In this document: positions 34,401-43,160 of the stretch, piece after piece | Layout of the letters: each line of letters starts with the position of its first letter | Position numbering within the stretch: position 1 is the first letter of the stretch | Assembly (NCBI GenBank): GCA_017430455.1 | Contig: JAFRMX010000005.1 | Span: 1 to 64,000, forward strand | DNA: 64,000 nt | Reading direction: 5' to 3' | Origin: Oscillospiraceae bacterium | GTDB lineage: Bacteria; Bacillota; Clostridia; Oscillospirales; Oscillospiraceae | Notes under the pieces: model-generated | Told to the model about the DNA's origin: nothing | Databases searched by the model: none | What the model saw: only the letters and a program-made list of their open reading frames with translations | Translations under genes and position numbers: made by a program

Positions 34401-34788
34401 AAGTGATATATCCGATGCGGACATAAAAAAAGCCAGATTTAAGGACATCAGAAGGACCGGTCTTGTAACAGATGATCCGGAGATAATAGCTGCCTGGGAG
34501 AACAATGAAGAAAAGAAGATCCTGATGCCCAGCATTACGGTTAGCACAGAGCGGATGGGCGCGCTGTCCAGGCATGTTGAACGCTGCCTTACAGGCATGG
34601 CTGAGGAGATACGAAAGGGACGAATAGAAGCTTCCCCGCTCAGATCCGAGGGACTGGATTCCTGTCAATACTGCGAGTACAAAGAAGTCTGCAGGTTTAC
34701 AGACGGAATAAACGGAGATAAAGTCAGGTTCAGACCGAAGCGCAAGAACGAGACTGCATGGAAGCAGATAGAAGGAGAAACGCAATGA
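31486..34788 (+). CDS. addB: ATP-dependent helicase/nuclease subunit AddB
   Basis: A 1100-residue subunit of the AddAB end-resection machine for double-strand break repair. Walker A YGKAGTGKTTS near the N-terminus; RecB-type nuclease domain near the end with IADYKTG (about 911); an iron-sulfur cluster site made of one Cys before the nuclease (YAYFCKYGL, about 760) and CQYCEYKEVC (about 1063). No Shine-Dalgarno is obvious. TAAAAT ends one base before ATG 31486 and a second in-frame ATG follows at 31492, so translation may start at either. Confidence 0.95.
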   Translation: MAMIRVIYGKAGTGKTTSILGELALAVSKGIGGYILLVPEQYSHEAERELCKACGDSASLYAEVMSFTGLARNLYSEYGGREPEFIDKGGRFLCLYEAMELSSGKLNFYGSLNRKADRQELLLQTIDELKAAGITAERLSEAAARCEDSVLRKKLEDLCVLMNAYEEAILSGKADPADRLTNLCRFIGEKKIGEGLKIYADGFTDFTFQEYSVLFALAENGADLTVCLTIDPEDPKNEIFAMSVAAAEKFHAFSKKNGIEFKGTACRNAVGKDSSAAALAKNILSIPPEKFEGESNVKLCSAASVFDECEMAAGEILRLVREKDCRWRDIAVAIRGFERYETALKSTFDMYSIPLFLSKKSNLLSKPFPAMIAGVYEIICGGWNREDIITYIRYGLTGESREDCDLLENYLNRWRLWSSAWHSEKDWRRHPDGFGAEITAESEEKLARINAVRKRIAKPLLSCEAKEKEAKTAEEHLKALAEYLTEAELAQRLDERAAELRETGAEELASEYAVLWKTVVNALEQAALTLGDSPMNTEDFGKLIIALLSRYETGRIPVALDRVAAGDFDRMRRRNIRHLLILGASNEALPAAGTETGVFTGRERQELKTLDIDIKDDDQAVWAEYTLIYNCLSLPSESLYMSYTSTDEEGNIVAPSFIMEKASKMFGEEIRPGDVTEAEMSALSQVTELAANSLSSPGEKQTAAAEYLRRNYPARLETLQKAAGTDRGSLSSKSVRQLYGSSLKLNPTRADTYVKCAYAYFCKYGLKTSKDGEQEMDAAQYGSFIHYVLEHTASDIKKIGGFKKAKAEDVEAAVSRAIKAYAEEVLGGLSEQSGRFKHLFSRLENDAKKIAFEMAEELKSTDFEPLNFELDLSENETLGVLKLGDGKDTATLTGKIDRVDGFEHNGKLYIRIADYKTGAKKFNISNISYGLDLQMLLYLFALEKNGSGLYGSEVVPAGIMYVPAKFKPVTAKSDISDADIKKARFKDIRRTGLVTDDPEIIAAWENNEEKKILMPSITVSTERMGALSRHVERCLTGMAEEIRKGRIEASPLRSEGLDSCQYCEYKEVCRFTDGINGDKVRFRPKRKNETAWKQIEGETQ

Positions 34789-37700
34789 ACGCGAAGTTTA
34801 AACCTACTCCTTCCCAGGAAGCGGCAATATACACCGAAAACGGTGCCGTTTTGGTCTCCGCCGGAGCCGGAAGCGGAAAGACCAAGGTGCTCACTGAACG
34901 CCTTATGAGATATCTCAGGGAAACCGATGCGGGCATAGAGGATTTTCTGGTAATCACCTTTACAAAAGCAGCTGCTGCAGAGCTCAGGTCCAGAATAAAG
35001 CAGGAGATACAGGAAACTCTGGAAAAAGATGTGCTTCCGGATGAGCTGAAGGAAAAACTGAGAAGGGAAAGCGCCAAAACAGCCAACGCAAAAATAGGCA
35101 CCATTCACAGCTTCTGTACGGATATACTCAGAGAAAACTGCCAGACAGCCGATCTCCCCGCGGGCTTTAAAGTCGCGGACGAGGAGAGGGCTGAAACCAT
35201 AAGAAAGACCGTGGCAGACAAGGTCCTGGAAGAATACTACCTGAATATAGAGAATGACAAGGGATTCAAAACTCTTGCGGACAATATAGGCCGGGGAACA
35301 GATGATTCGGCTCTTACGGAGACATTGTTGGACCTCCATGCAAAAATGCAGAGCCATGCAAGACCGGCTAAATGGCTGGAACAGCAAAAAAGGCTGCTAA
35401 CGGACTCAGCAAGAGCAAAAGACCCGGGAGAAACGCCTTGGGGCGAGGAACTGCTCAAAGCTGTTTCGAGAAAAGCGCATTTTTGGGCGGGTGAATTTGA
35501 CAAACTTATAAGTCTTATGCAGACAGATGCGGCTGCAGCATCTGCATATACGGCAAGCTTCAGTGAAACAGCTGAAGGACTCAGAGCTCTTGTCAGAGCC
35601 ACAGAGACAACCGGAGACCGGTGGGAAAAAACAGCCAAGGCGCTTGATGTAAACTTCCCGACGCTTGGCAGGATCAGAGGAGAATATGATGAGGTTCTGA
35701 AGAAGCATCTTCAGGCGAGAAGAAAAAAATGCAAAGATGAACTGAAAACGCTCGCAGAAAACTTTTCGACTGATCCGGAGGGTATCCTGCGTCAGATCTC
35801 GGAAACCGCTCCGGCGCTTGAGGCGCTGGTAAGGCTGACGGAAGATTTTGATGCCGCCTTCATTGCGGAAAAAAGAAGACAGGGCCTTATAGACTATTCC
35901 GATATGGAGCATGTTGCTGCCCGGATACTTACAAATGAGGACGGGACACCGACTGAGACAGCCCTCGGTATCTCGGAGAGGTTCAGAGAGATAATGGTTG
36001 ATGAATACCAGGATATCAGCGATGTCCAGGAGGCCATTATCAACGCAGTATCTGAAAATAACGGAAGAAATCTTTTTGCTGTAGGTGATGTAAAGCAATC
36101 CATTTACCGTTTCCGTCTTGCAAACCCCGCTATATTTACGAAAAAATATAAGGAATACTCTTCAGATCCGAATTCGGCATACAGAAAGATTTTTCTGAAG
36201 GAGAATTATCGATCCAGAAAAGAGATAATCGCTGCCGTAAACAGCGTATTCCGGTCATGTATGTCTGAGGAAGCCGGAGAGATCAATTACGACAGTGACG
36301 CGGAACTGAGATACAGTGCTGCCTATGACGAGACCGGTGATAATCTGAAAAGGGTCAGCTTATCGATATACGAGATCCCCGAGACACCTGACGGGGAAGA
36401 AAAAACTGACTGCACAAAATATGAGGCGGACTGCGTCGCCAAAAAAATCAAACAGCTTGTCTCAGATAAAATTACCGTTATGGGAAAAAACGGGCCTAAA
36501 GAGCTCGGATACGGGGATATAGCGATACTTCTCCGCTCCGCCAACAGTGTAGGACCTGTATACAGAAGGGCTTTAAGCAAATACGGGATACCCGTCGCTT
36601 CGGGACAGGGAGAGGATTATTATGCAAGCATAGAGATAAGCTCTCTCGTATCCATACTTTCAGTTATAGATAATCCGCACAGGGATATTCCTCTGGTGGC
36701 GGCGCTGACATCGCCCGTGTTCGGCTTTACAAGCGATGAGCTTGCAGAGATCAGATCGGAAGGCAGGGACAAAGATATATATACCTGTCTTAACGCGTCG
36801 GAAAACGGAAAATGCAAAAGCTTTACAGAAACGCTGGAGTATTTCAGAACGACAGCTTCCGATCTGCCGGTCGGGGAGCTGCTGTTTCATATATATAACA
36901 GACTCGATGTTATTGCAATATTCAGCGCAATGCCGGGCGGAGCAGAGAGAAGGGGCAATCTGCTGGAGCTTTTGAAGCTTGCAGATGACTTTGAAAAGGC
37001 CGGATACAAGGGGCTTCACAGGTTTGTGGAGCGGCTGAGAAGAAATGCTGCGAGCGGGAAAAACCCGGTCTCAAAAGCTGCTGCCGGCGGAGCTGTACAG
37101 ATAATGACGATCCACAAGTCCAAAGGTTTGGAATTCCCTGTCGTGTTTTTGAGCGATCTCTGCCGGAAATTCAATACGAACGACGAGAAAAAAAGAGTCC
37201 TTATACACCCGAAACTGGGCCTCGGCAGCAAACTCACAGACAATGCCAGAGGAATCGAGTATCCGACCCTCGCTTACAATGCAATAAAATATCGTTTGAA
37301 CCGCGAAATGAAATCCGAGGAGATGCGGCTTGCTTATGTCGCAATGACAAGAGCGAAAGAATATCTTTTCATGACAGCAGCGCCGAAGATCTTCCCGGAC
37401 TTAAATGAAGAAGTTCGTTCTCCGATAGAGCCCGAAACTCTGCTGACGGCAGCAGCGCCTTTCGACTGGTATCTGAAGGCAGCGCTGGCAGACAAAGGAA
37501 GAACTGTAGAGCTGATTCCGGTCAGAGCGGATGGGTCTGCGGATACGGAAAGTAAAGAAAAAGAATATAAAGAAAAACCGGAGGAGAGCACTGCAGATGA
37601 GGGTCTGATCTCAGAGATAGAAAGAAGACTATCATTTATCTATCCGCATAAAGAAGCTCAGGAACTCCCTTCAAAGATAACCGCCACAGCATTAAAGGGC

Positions 37701-38309
37701 AGGAGAACTGAGGATGAGGACAGCATTCAAATAGGAACTGACTCATCCGGACAGAGCTTTCCGGAGCCCGATTTTGTAAAGGATACTGCGAAGATAAGCG
37801 CTTCCGAGAGAGGAACAGCCACCCATTTGCTGCTTCAGCATATGGATATCTTCGCGTTTTCAGGAAGAGAATTTACGGACAAGGAAGCGGAAAGGCTGCT
37901 GACAGAAGGCGTGATGAGCGAAAGAGAGTACAGAGCAGCTGACAGGCGGCTTATAACAGACTTTCTCTCTTCAGAAACCGGCATAAGGCTCAGAAAGGCC
38001 GAAAAGATCACCAGAGAGTTTAAATTTTCAATTCTGATGAAAGCAGCTGAGCTTTTTGATACAGAGGAAGATGACGAGGTCCTTTTGCAGGGCGTTGCCG
38101 ACTGCTTCTTTGAAGAGAAGGACGGAATTGTTGTTCTGGACTACAAGACAGATGCCGTATTTACCGATGAAGAGATAAGGAACAGAGCGGAGCATTACAG
38201 GGCACAGATCCTCTCATATTCAGCAGCTTTGGAGCGGATCACAGGCAAAAAAGTGAAAGAAAAGATACTGTGTTTTTTAAGACCCCGTAAAAATATCACG
38301 ATCTTATAA
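34785..38309 (+). CDS. addA: ATP-dependent helicase/nuclease subunit AddA
   Basis: A 1174-residue UvrD-type helicase with a C-terminal nuclease. Q motif TPSQEAAI and Walker A SAGAGSGKT (about 25-33); DEYQDIS (Walker B, about 406); GDVKQSIYRFR (about 434); a C-terminal nuclease motif VVLDYKTDA (about 1118). ATG 34785 overlaps the addB stop (ATGA) and follows GAAGGAG, so addBA are coupled. The longer reading from 34758 is less likely. Confidence 0.95.
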   Translation: MNAKFKPTPSQEAAIYTENGAVLVSAGAGSGKTKVLTERLMRYLRETDAGIEDFLVITFTKAAAAELRSRIKQEIQETLEKDVLPDELKEKLRRESAKTANAKIGTIHSFCTDILRENCQTADLPAGFKVADEERAETIRKTVADKVLEEYYLNIENDKGFKTLADNIGRGTDDSALTETLLDLHAKMQSHARPAKWLEQQKRLLTDSARAKDPGETPWGEELLKAVSRKAHFWAGEFDKLISLMQTDAAAASAYTASFSETAEGLRALVRATETTGDRWEKTAKALDVNFPTLGRIRGEYDEVLKKHLQARRKKCKDELKTLAENFSTDPEGILRQISETAPALEALVRLTEDFDAAFIAEKRRQGLIDYSDMEHVAARILTNEDGTPTETALGISERFREIMVDEYQDISDVQEAIINAVSENNGRNLFAVGDVKQSIYRFRLANPAIFTKKYKEYSSDPNSAYRKIFLKENYRSRKEIIAAVNSVFRSCMSEEAGEINYDSDAELRYSAAYDETGDNLKRVSLSIYEIPETPDGEEKTDCTKYEADCVAKKIKQLVSDKITVMGKNGPKELGYGDIAILLRSANSVGPVYRRALSKYGIPVASGQGEDYYASIEISSLVSILSVIDNPHRDIPLVAALTSPVFGFTSDELAEIRSEGRDKDIYTCLNASENGKCKSFTETLEYFRTTASDLPVGELLFHIYNRLDVIAIFSAMPGGAERRGNLLELLKLADDFEKAGYKGLHRFVERLRRNAASGKNPVSKAAAGGAVQIMTIHKSKGLEFPVVFLSDLCRKFNTNDEKKRVLIHPKLGLGSKLTDNARGIEYPTLAYNAIKYRLNREMKSEEMRLAYVAMTRAKEYLFMTAAPKIFPDLNEEVRSPIEPETLLTAAAPFDWYLKAALADKGRTVELIPVRADGSADTESKEKEYKEKPEESTADEGLISEIERRLSFIYPHKEAQELPSKITATALKGRRTEDEDSIQIGTDSSGQSFPEPDFVKDTAKISASERGTATHLLLQHMDIFAFSGREFTDKEAERLLTEGVMSEREYRAADRRLITDFLSSETGIRLRKAEKITREFKFSILMKAAELFDTEEDDEVLLQGVADCFFEEKDGIVVLDYKTDAVFTDEEIRNRAEHYRAQILSYSAALERITGKKVKEKILCFLRPRKNITIL

Positions 38310-38315
38310 AAATGC

Positions 38316-38344
38316 TTGCAAAACAAAGAATGCCCTGATATAAT
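38316..38344 (+). promoter_or_regulatory. Promoter of rpmE
   Basis: TTGCAA (38316-38321), 17 bp, TATAAT (38339-38344), directly after the addA stop and 64 bases before the rpmE start. Confidence 0.75.
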
Positions 38345-38408
38345 AGCCTCTGCGTCTTGTAACTATGCCTTTGGCAAATCAAGACAGCATTATATAAGGA
38401 GCAATAAA

Positions 38409-38609
38409 ATGAAAGAAGGCATTCATCCGAATTACCAGCAGACGACCATCAGGTGCGCATGCGGCAATGTGATCGCCACAGGAAGCACGAAAAAAGACAT
38501 CATGGTTGAGATCTGTTCCAAGTGTCACCCGTTCTACACCGGCAAACAGAAACTCGTCGACACCAGCGGCCGTGTTGATAAGTTCAACAGAAAGTACGGT
38601 CTCAAGTAA
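38409..38609 (+). CDS. rpmE: Ribosomal protein bL31 (zinc type)
   Basis: A 66-residue protein starting [10 protein letters not shown] at ATG 38409, after AAGGAG. Zinc ligands Cys16, Cys18, Cys36 and Cys39 ([15 protein letters not shown]) are all present. Monocistronic: own promoter upstream and terminator downstream. Confidence 0.96.
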   Translation: MKEGIHPNYQQTTIRCACGNVIATGSTKKDIMVEICSKCHPFYTGKQKLVDTSGRVDKFNRKYGLK

Positions 38610-38628
38610 TTTCGGCTATATTCGTTTT

Positions 38629-38660
38629 AAGCCCGTCGGAATTTATTCCGCGGGCTTTTG
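38629..38660 (+). terminator. Terminator of rpmE
   Basis: Stem AAGCCCG / CGGGCTT, with a possible inner CGGAA/TTCCG extension, followed by TTTTG. Confidence 0.75.
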
Positions 38661-38692
38661 CCGTGTATATAAGGATGCGATGCCTTAATTTA

Positions 38693-38721
38693 TTGTAAAC
38701 GACCGGAAAAGATGTTAAAAT
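38693..38721 (+). promoter_or_regulatory. Promoter of the six-gene surface-polymer operon
   Basis: TTGTAA (38693-38698), 17 bp, TAAAAT (38716-38721), 47 bases before the first ATG. With the rpmE terminator upstream and the promoter at 47286 downstream, it delimits a unit from about 38728 to 47284. Confidence 0.6.
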
Positions 38722-38767
38722 ATTTTGTTTCAACTGCATTAGAAAGTCATAATAAAAGAGGATCCGG

Positions 38768-39418
38768 ATGGGTGACAGGTATAAAAAAATCAAAATAAAC
38801 AGTACTTGGCTTGTTATTGCGGCCGCAGCTTTTGCTTTGGCCGTTATCGCTTGCATTGCGGGAATCAGTGCAGGGACGCTGGCCGGCAGGGCAGCGGAAG
38901 CCCCGTCAGATGCAGTTGAGGGATTCTTTGAGGCACTTGTTGACGGAGATTATGACAAATTGAACGAGAGCATAACCGGCGTATCAGCGTTTAATTTTGA
39001 TTTCAGCTCAGAAGATGCGAATGCAGTTCTTGCCTACAATGCACTAAAGGCAAGCTATAAATTCGAGCTCGAAGGTGAGAGCAGCATTTCAGGACTGGAC
39101 GCAGTCCAGAATGTAAGGTTTCGTTACCTTGATCTGAATGCTCTAAAAAAGGACTTAAATGCTGAGGCGAAAGAGATACTCACAGAAAAGGAAGCCGGTG
39201 AAAAGAACCGGAGAGACCTGTATGATGAGGACAACAAATTAATTGACAGTGTCGCAGAGGATATTTTTAACGAAGCCTTCGGCAGACTTTTGGAAAATTC
39301 TGAGAGCTATTGCAAAGAAGAAATACTTTCTGTAAAAGCGAGAAATGTCCGAGGGCATTGGCTTACGGTTCCGGACAGCGCGCTCATTAAAACCATCAGC
39401 GGCGGAACGGTGCAATGA
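38768..39418 (+). CDS. Membrane-anchored exported protein, function unknown
   Basis: A 216-residue protein with a basic start, one hydrophobic segment (about 13-35) and an extracellular alpha/beta domain. The pattern SDAVEGFFEALVDGDYDKLNE (split across residues 47-67) resembles NTF2-like or DUF4878-type exported domains in which a short helix precedes a strand. No catalytic motif is recognised. First gene of the operon; ten bases before the phosphodiester-glycosidase-like gene. Confidence 0.7.
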   Translation: MGDRYKKIKINSTWLVIAAAAFALAVIACIAGISAGTLAGRAAEAPSDAVEGFFEALVDGDYDKLNESITGVSAFNFDFSSEDANAVLAYNALKASYKFELEGESSISGLDAVQNVRFRYLDLNALKKDLNAEAKEILTEKEAGEKNRRDLYDEDNKLIDSVAEDIFNEAFGRLLENSESYCKEEILSVKARNVRGHWLTVPDSALIKTISGGTVQ

Positions 39419-39428
39419 GGAAACTGTT

Positions 39429-40535
39429 ATGAAAGCTAGGAATATTTTGAGGATCATTTTATCTGTACTGTCGCTGATGCTCGTCCTTTTTACAGTACAT
39501 CCGGAGCTTGGGACATCTGAAGCAAAAGAAGAAAGCGCGGACATTTCTGCGAGCATGGAAAGGTATATAAATAATGCCAGAGCTGAAGCACTCGACGGAC
39601 TGTATTATATAAAAAAAGTATATAAGCTCCCGGAGGGGACAACGGTTGCCCCGAAACCTGATCCGGCAGCATATTTAACAACAACAGATCCTGCAGAGAT
39701 ACGTTCTGTCATTGACGGTGCCGGGGAGCTGATAGCAGACAGTGAGCTGATATGGAGCGAAGAGACAGAATTTAGCCCGGGCACGGAGATCAACTGCTAT
39801 TGTGATGATACGATCCTCGTTATAACATGGAAGGAACTCAGGGCAGGAGATGTCTGCACATTTGCGGAAATAAAAATTGCAGACGGTTCTCAGATCATAC
39901 GTACGCTTGCAGGAAATGAATACGGGTCTTCGGTCAGGGATTATGCTACAGTTATGAGTGAAGCGGCAAATGCGGTTGTAGCAGTCAGCGGAGATTTCTA
40001 TGACTTCAGGAATATGGGTATAACCGTGTACCGGAGAGAACTATACAGATTTCAGCCCGGAGAAGTGGATGTCTGTATGTTCACGTCCGGAGGCGATATG
40101 CTCTTTATATACAGGGACGAGGAAGTTACAGAAAAGGGAATTCGTCAGTATATTGAAGACAATGATGTGATCTTTGGACTGTCGTTCGGTCCTGTGCTTG
40201 TTGACGGAGGGGAGATCGTTCCCTGCAGTGATTATCCGATAGGAGAGATCGGGCTTGAGTATACCAGAGCTGCAATCGGTATAAAGGATGAGCTGCACTA
40301 TCTCTGTATGATTGACAACAAGACGGGCGGTCATGGTTCAAAGATAGACAGGGCAGCAGAATACATGCAGGAAAAAGGCTGCGTGAAAGCATATGCTCTT
40401 GACGGCGGGCAGACAGCAACAATCGCCATGCAGGGAAAAACGGTCAATCTTGTGGATTTTGGAACAGAACGAACTATGAGCGACATAATCTGTTTCGCAA
40501 GTGCACTGCCTGAAGAAGAGAGGCCGGGAACATGA
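39429..40535 (+). CDS. Exported phosphodiester-glycosidase-like protein (NAGPA/DUF2233)
   Basis: A 368-residue protein with an N-terminal signal/anchor (about 4-25). The core has the family pattern: AVVAVSGDFYDFRNMGITV, then FGPVLVDGGEIV, RAAIGIKDE, and YALDGGQTATIAMQGK near the end. Relatives remove N-acetylglucosamine from phosphodiesters or act in exopolysaccharide metabolism. Start ATG 39429 follows TGAGGAAAC; the longer reading from 39345 overlaps the previous gene and is unlikely. Its stop overlaps the next start (ATGA). Probably acts outside the cell on a phosphodiester-linked sugar. Confidence 0.82.
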   Translation: MKARNILRIILSVLSLMLVLFTVHPELGTSEAKEESADISASMERYINNARAEALDGLYYIKKVYKLPEGTTVAPKPDPAAYLTTTDPAEIRSVIDGAGELIADSELIWSEETEFSPGTEINCYCDDTILVITWKELRAGDVCTFAEIKIADGSQIIRTLAGNEYGSSVRDYATVMSEAANAVVAVSGDFYDFRNMGITVYRRELYRFQPGEVDVCMFTSGGDMLFIYRDEEVTEKGIRQYIEDNDVIFGLSFGPVLVDGGEIVPCSDYPIGEIGLEYTRAAIGIKDELHYLCMIDNKTGGHGSKIDRAAEYMQEKGCVKAYALDGGQTATIAMQGKTVNLVDFGTERTMSDIICFASALPEEERPGT

Positions 40536-43135
40536 ATACGGTCGCATTTTACTGGGGCAGCACGCTTATTTATTGGAGTTCTGTTGTAATTACTCTCGGG
40601 ACAGTCTGCTGTATTGCTTTGACGCTTGCGCTGTATACTGCAAGAGGAGGAAAAGCCGGTTCGGTTTTTGCCTTAACTCCGATTGCAATATGTTTTTCGC
40701 TTTTGCTTGCACGTTATATACACTGGTACTGTCATACAGAGCAGTATAAAAGCTTAGTTTCAGCCATGACGTCTTTTTCGTCAGGCAATTACTGCATGCC
40801 GGGCGTTCTTATAGGAGTATTACTTGCAGTATTACTGCTAAGAGGGGTTGGAACGGTAAAAAAAGTTACTTTACTTTTAGATTGTCTTGTTCCGGGATTC
40901 GCGGTATTGACAGTATTTATAAGGCTCAGTGCTTTTTTCAATTCGACCTGCAGAAGCAAATTCACTGTAAAAAACCCTGTATTTCAAAAACTTCCGATTG
41001 CAGTTCCTGCAACGGACAGCTCAGGAGTAACAGAGTGGCGCTTCGCAACATTTTTTGCAGAAGCAATTATTCTGGCCCTCATAACAGTTTTCATACTGTG
41101 GTTTTATTTCAACAGAAGAGGGGTGCCCATGAAAAACGGGCTTCCCAAAAGAGGAAATACAGCGCTGCTGTTTTTGCTGCTGTTTTCTGCCGCTGAACTT
41201 GTTGCAGACAGTACAAGATATGATGCAAGTTTTGCGCGTTTCAACGGATTTATAAGTGTAACGCAGATGTTCAGCGCGGTTTCCGCGGCTTTCGTTCTCG
41301 TCGTTTTCAGTGTAAGATCATTAAAGGCAAACGGATTTAAATCAAAGCATGTTCTGCTGTGGATTCTGTTCCTTGTTTCGCTTGCAGCGACAGGCTTTTG
41401 CGAGTATCTTGTTCAGAGACACGGAGACTGGTATGTTGCAATGTATGCGGCAATGTCAGCTGCAGTCATACTGATGGTTGTTTCAGTTTGGATGATGTAT
41501 AAAACATTGCCTGAAGTTTTTACTGAAAACAAACATGGGCGGAAGAACTTGTCCGGAAGAAAAAAGGTCGGTATTTTCATTGCTGCCGCAGCAGTTATCT
41601 TATGCACGGTATCAGGCGTCATGCTTGCAATGAGATTCGGGACACATACTGTTACCGGTGCACTTACTGAAGAGGAACTTGCAAAATACAGAACTTACCC
41701 GGCGCTTGAGTATATGGATCTGAGCGGGAGCACCTGTTATGCCGCCATTGAAGAATTCAAGGAAAAACGACCGGAAACAGTAATCAGATATACGGTAGAT
41801 ACCGGTGGTATTCAGGCAGACAGCGAAACACAGACATTGGACCTGAGCAGCGGCAATTACAGATTGGAAACTCTGCTCAAGAATTCTGTGTGGCTTAAAG
41901 AAGTTAAAAAGATAGAACTTGGGCATACGGATCTTGGCTCTGCGGAACTAGACAGGCTCAGGGGCGCTTTTCCGGAAGCGGACCTCAGCTATACTTTTAC
42001 TGCCGGAGGCATGAGCTTCAGCAGTGGAGATACGAAGGCAGACCTCGCTAAACTGGCCAGAGAGGATATAGGCGCTGCAGAAGAAGTTATTTTAAAGCTC
42101 CCTGTCATTGAGTATGTTGAACTGGCCGGATGCAAATCAGCCGGCGGAATCGGTGCAGATGAGCTCAAGCAGCTCTATAACGCGAATCCGGACGCAGAGT
42201 ATCATTATACATTCTCGTTTTACGGCCAAAATATCTCCACGACGGATAAGGAAATAAAATATAAAGATGTTGCCATAGGAGATGAAGGCTTAAGAGAACT
42301 GAAAAGATATCTGCCATTTATGAAAAACTGCACATATCTTCTCATGGACAACTGCGGGATAGATTATGAGCTTCTTTCAGAATTGAGAGATGAATACAGA
42401 GACCGCATGAAGGTTGTCTGGAGGATTGAAATCAATCAGTATGTAAACAGACTTTCCGACATAGATGTTTTCTGGTCCGAGGGCAAGATCCAAAGCGACG
42501 AGGAACTGGATAATTTCAAGTATTTTGAAGAACTCAAGTATATTGATCTCGGACATTGTCCCATTACGGACGTCACCTTTTTGAAACATACTCCGAAGGT
42601 ACAGGTTCTAATCATAGCTCATACATTTGTAAAGGATATTACTCCTGTCGGGACGCTGAAAGACCTCTGGTATCTGGAATTGTTTGCAAATTATGTGGAC
42701 GATATCTCCCCACTCGCTGCTTGTATGCAGCTTGAGCATATTAATTGTGCAAATCTGCTAATAGACGATATCAGCTGCCTTTATGACAAGACTAAACTGG
42801 TGAGAGCTCATTTCGGGCTTGACAATCTGATACCGAGAGGTCAGATAAAAGAGATAACGGAAAGACTTCCAAATTGCATCTTCCTTTTCAACAATGCTTC
42901 GGTATGGCACGGAAACTGGCGAAACAACGATTATGACGGAACCTGGGATATGACATATCTTTACATACGTGATATTTTCGGATATAACAGGGATCTGGGT
43001 TGCGAACATCTCGGAAGAGATTACGCTGCAGATGTTGTCAAACCTGACATGACTGATTTTTACGAGCAGGAACTTCAGTTCTACCATGACAACCCTGGTA
43101 TTTTTATTGCAAAAGATTTTGGGGCGGTAGGTTGA
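40532..43135 (+). CDS. Lgt-like polytopic membrane domain fused to leucine-rich repeats
   Basis: An 867-residue protein. Residues 1-365 contain about nine hydrophobic segments arranged as in prolipoprotein diacylglyceryl transferase. A GxLIGV segment (PGVLIGVLLAV) is followed by FIRLSAFFNS, matching the Lgt GRxGNFxN region, and ELVADSTRYDASF ... ISVTQMFS matches the Lgt VEFFR...ISMGQ region. The Lgt histidine before GGLIG is not conserved. Residues 375-830 are leucine-rich repeats (LKYIDLGHCPITDVTFL, LWYLELFANYVDDISPL). Whether it transfers a phosphatidylglycerol-derived group is unknown; the LRR part may bind the acceptor. Translationally coupled to the upstream gene and followed by an MBOAT gene. 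Confidence 0.75.
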   Translation: MNTVAFYWGSTLIYWSSVVITLGTVCCIALTLALYTARGGKAGSVFALTPIAICFSLLLARYIHWYCHTEQYKSLVSAMTSFSSGNYCMPGVLIGVLLAVLLLRGVGTVKKVTLLLDCLVPGFAVLTVFIRLSAFFNSTCRSKFTVKNPVFQKLPIAVPATDSSGVTEWRFATFFAEAIILALITVFILWFYFNRRGVPMKNGLPKRGNTALLFLLLFSAAELVADSTRYDASFARFNGFISVTQMFSAVSAAFVLVVFSVRSLKANGFKSKHVLLWILFLVSLAATGFCEYLVQRHGDWYVAMYAAMSAAVILMVVSVWMMYKTLPEVFTENKHGRKNLSGRKKVGIFIAAAAVILCTVSGVMLAMRFGTHTVTGALTEEELAKYRTYPALEYMDLSGSTCYAAIEEFKEKRPETVIRYTVDTGGIQADSETQTLDLSSGNYRLETLLKNSVWLKEVKKIELGHTDLGSAELDRLRGAFPEADLSYTFTAGGMSFSSGDTKADLAKLAREDIGAAEEVILKLPVIEYVELAGCKSAGGIGADELKQLYNANPDAEYHYTFSFYGQNISTTDKEIKYKDVAIGDEGLRELKRYLPFMKNCTYLLMDNCGIDYELLSELRDEYRDRMKVVWRIEINQYVNRLSDIDVFWSEGKIQSDEELDNFKYFEELKYIDLGHCPITDVTFLKHTPKVQVLIIAHTFVKDITPVGTLKDLWYLELFANYVDDISPLAACMQLEHINCANLLIDDISCLYDKTKLVRAHFGLDNLIPRGQIKEITERLPNCIFLFNNASVWHGNWRNNDYDGTWDMTYLYIRDIFGYNRDLGCEHLGRDYAADVVKPDMTDFYEQELQFYHDNPGIFIAKDFGAVG

Positions 43136-43160
43136 AACATTTTATTCAAGGAGCAGATAA

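Noticed and set aside
38771..38780. An exact GGTGACAGGT at the start of the gene at 38768
   Set aside because: It is a single copy, encodes codons 2-5 of the gene and has no inverted partner; chance match to the palindromic repeat family.
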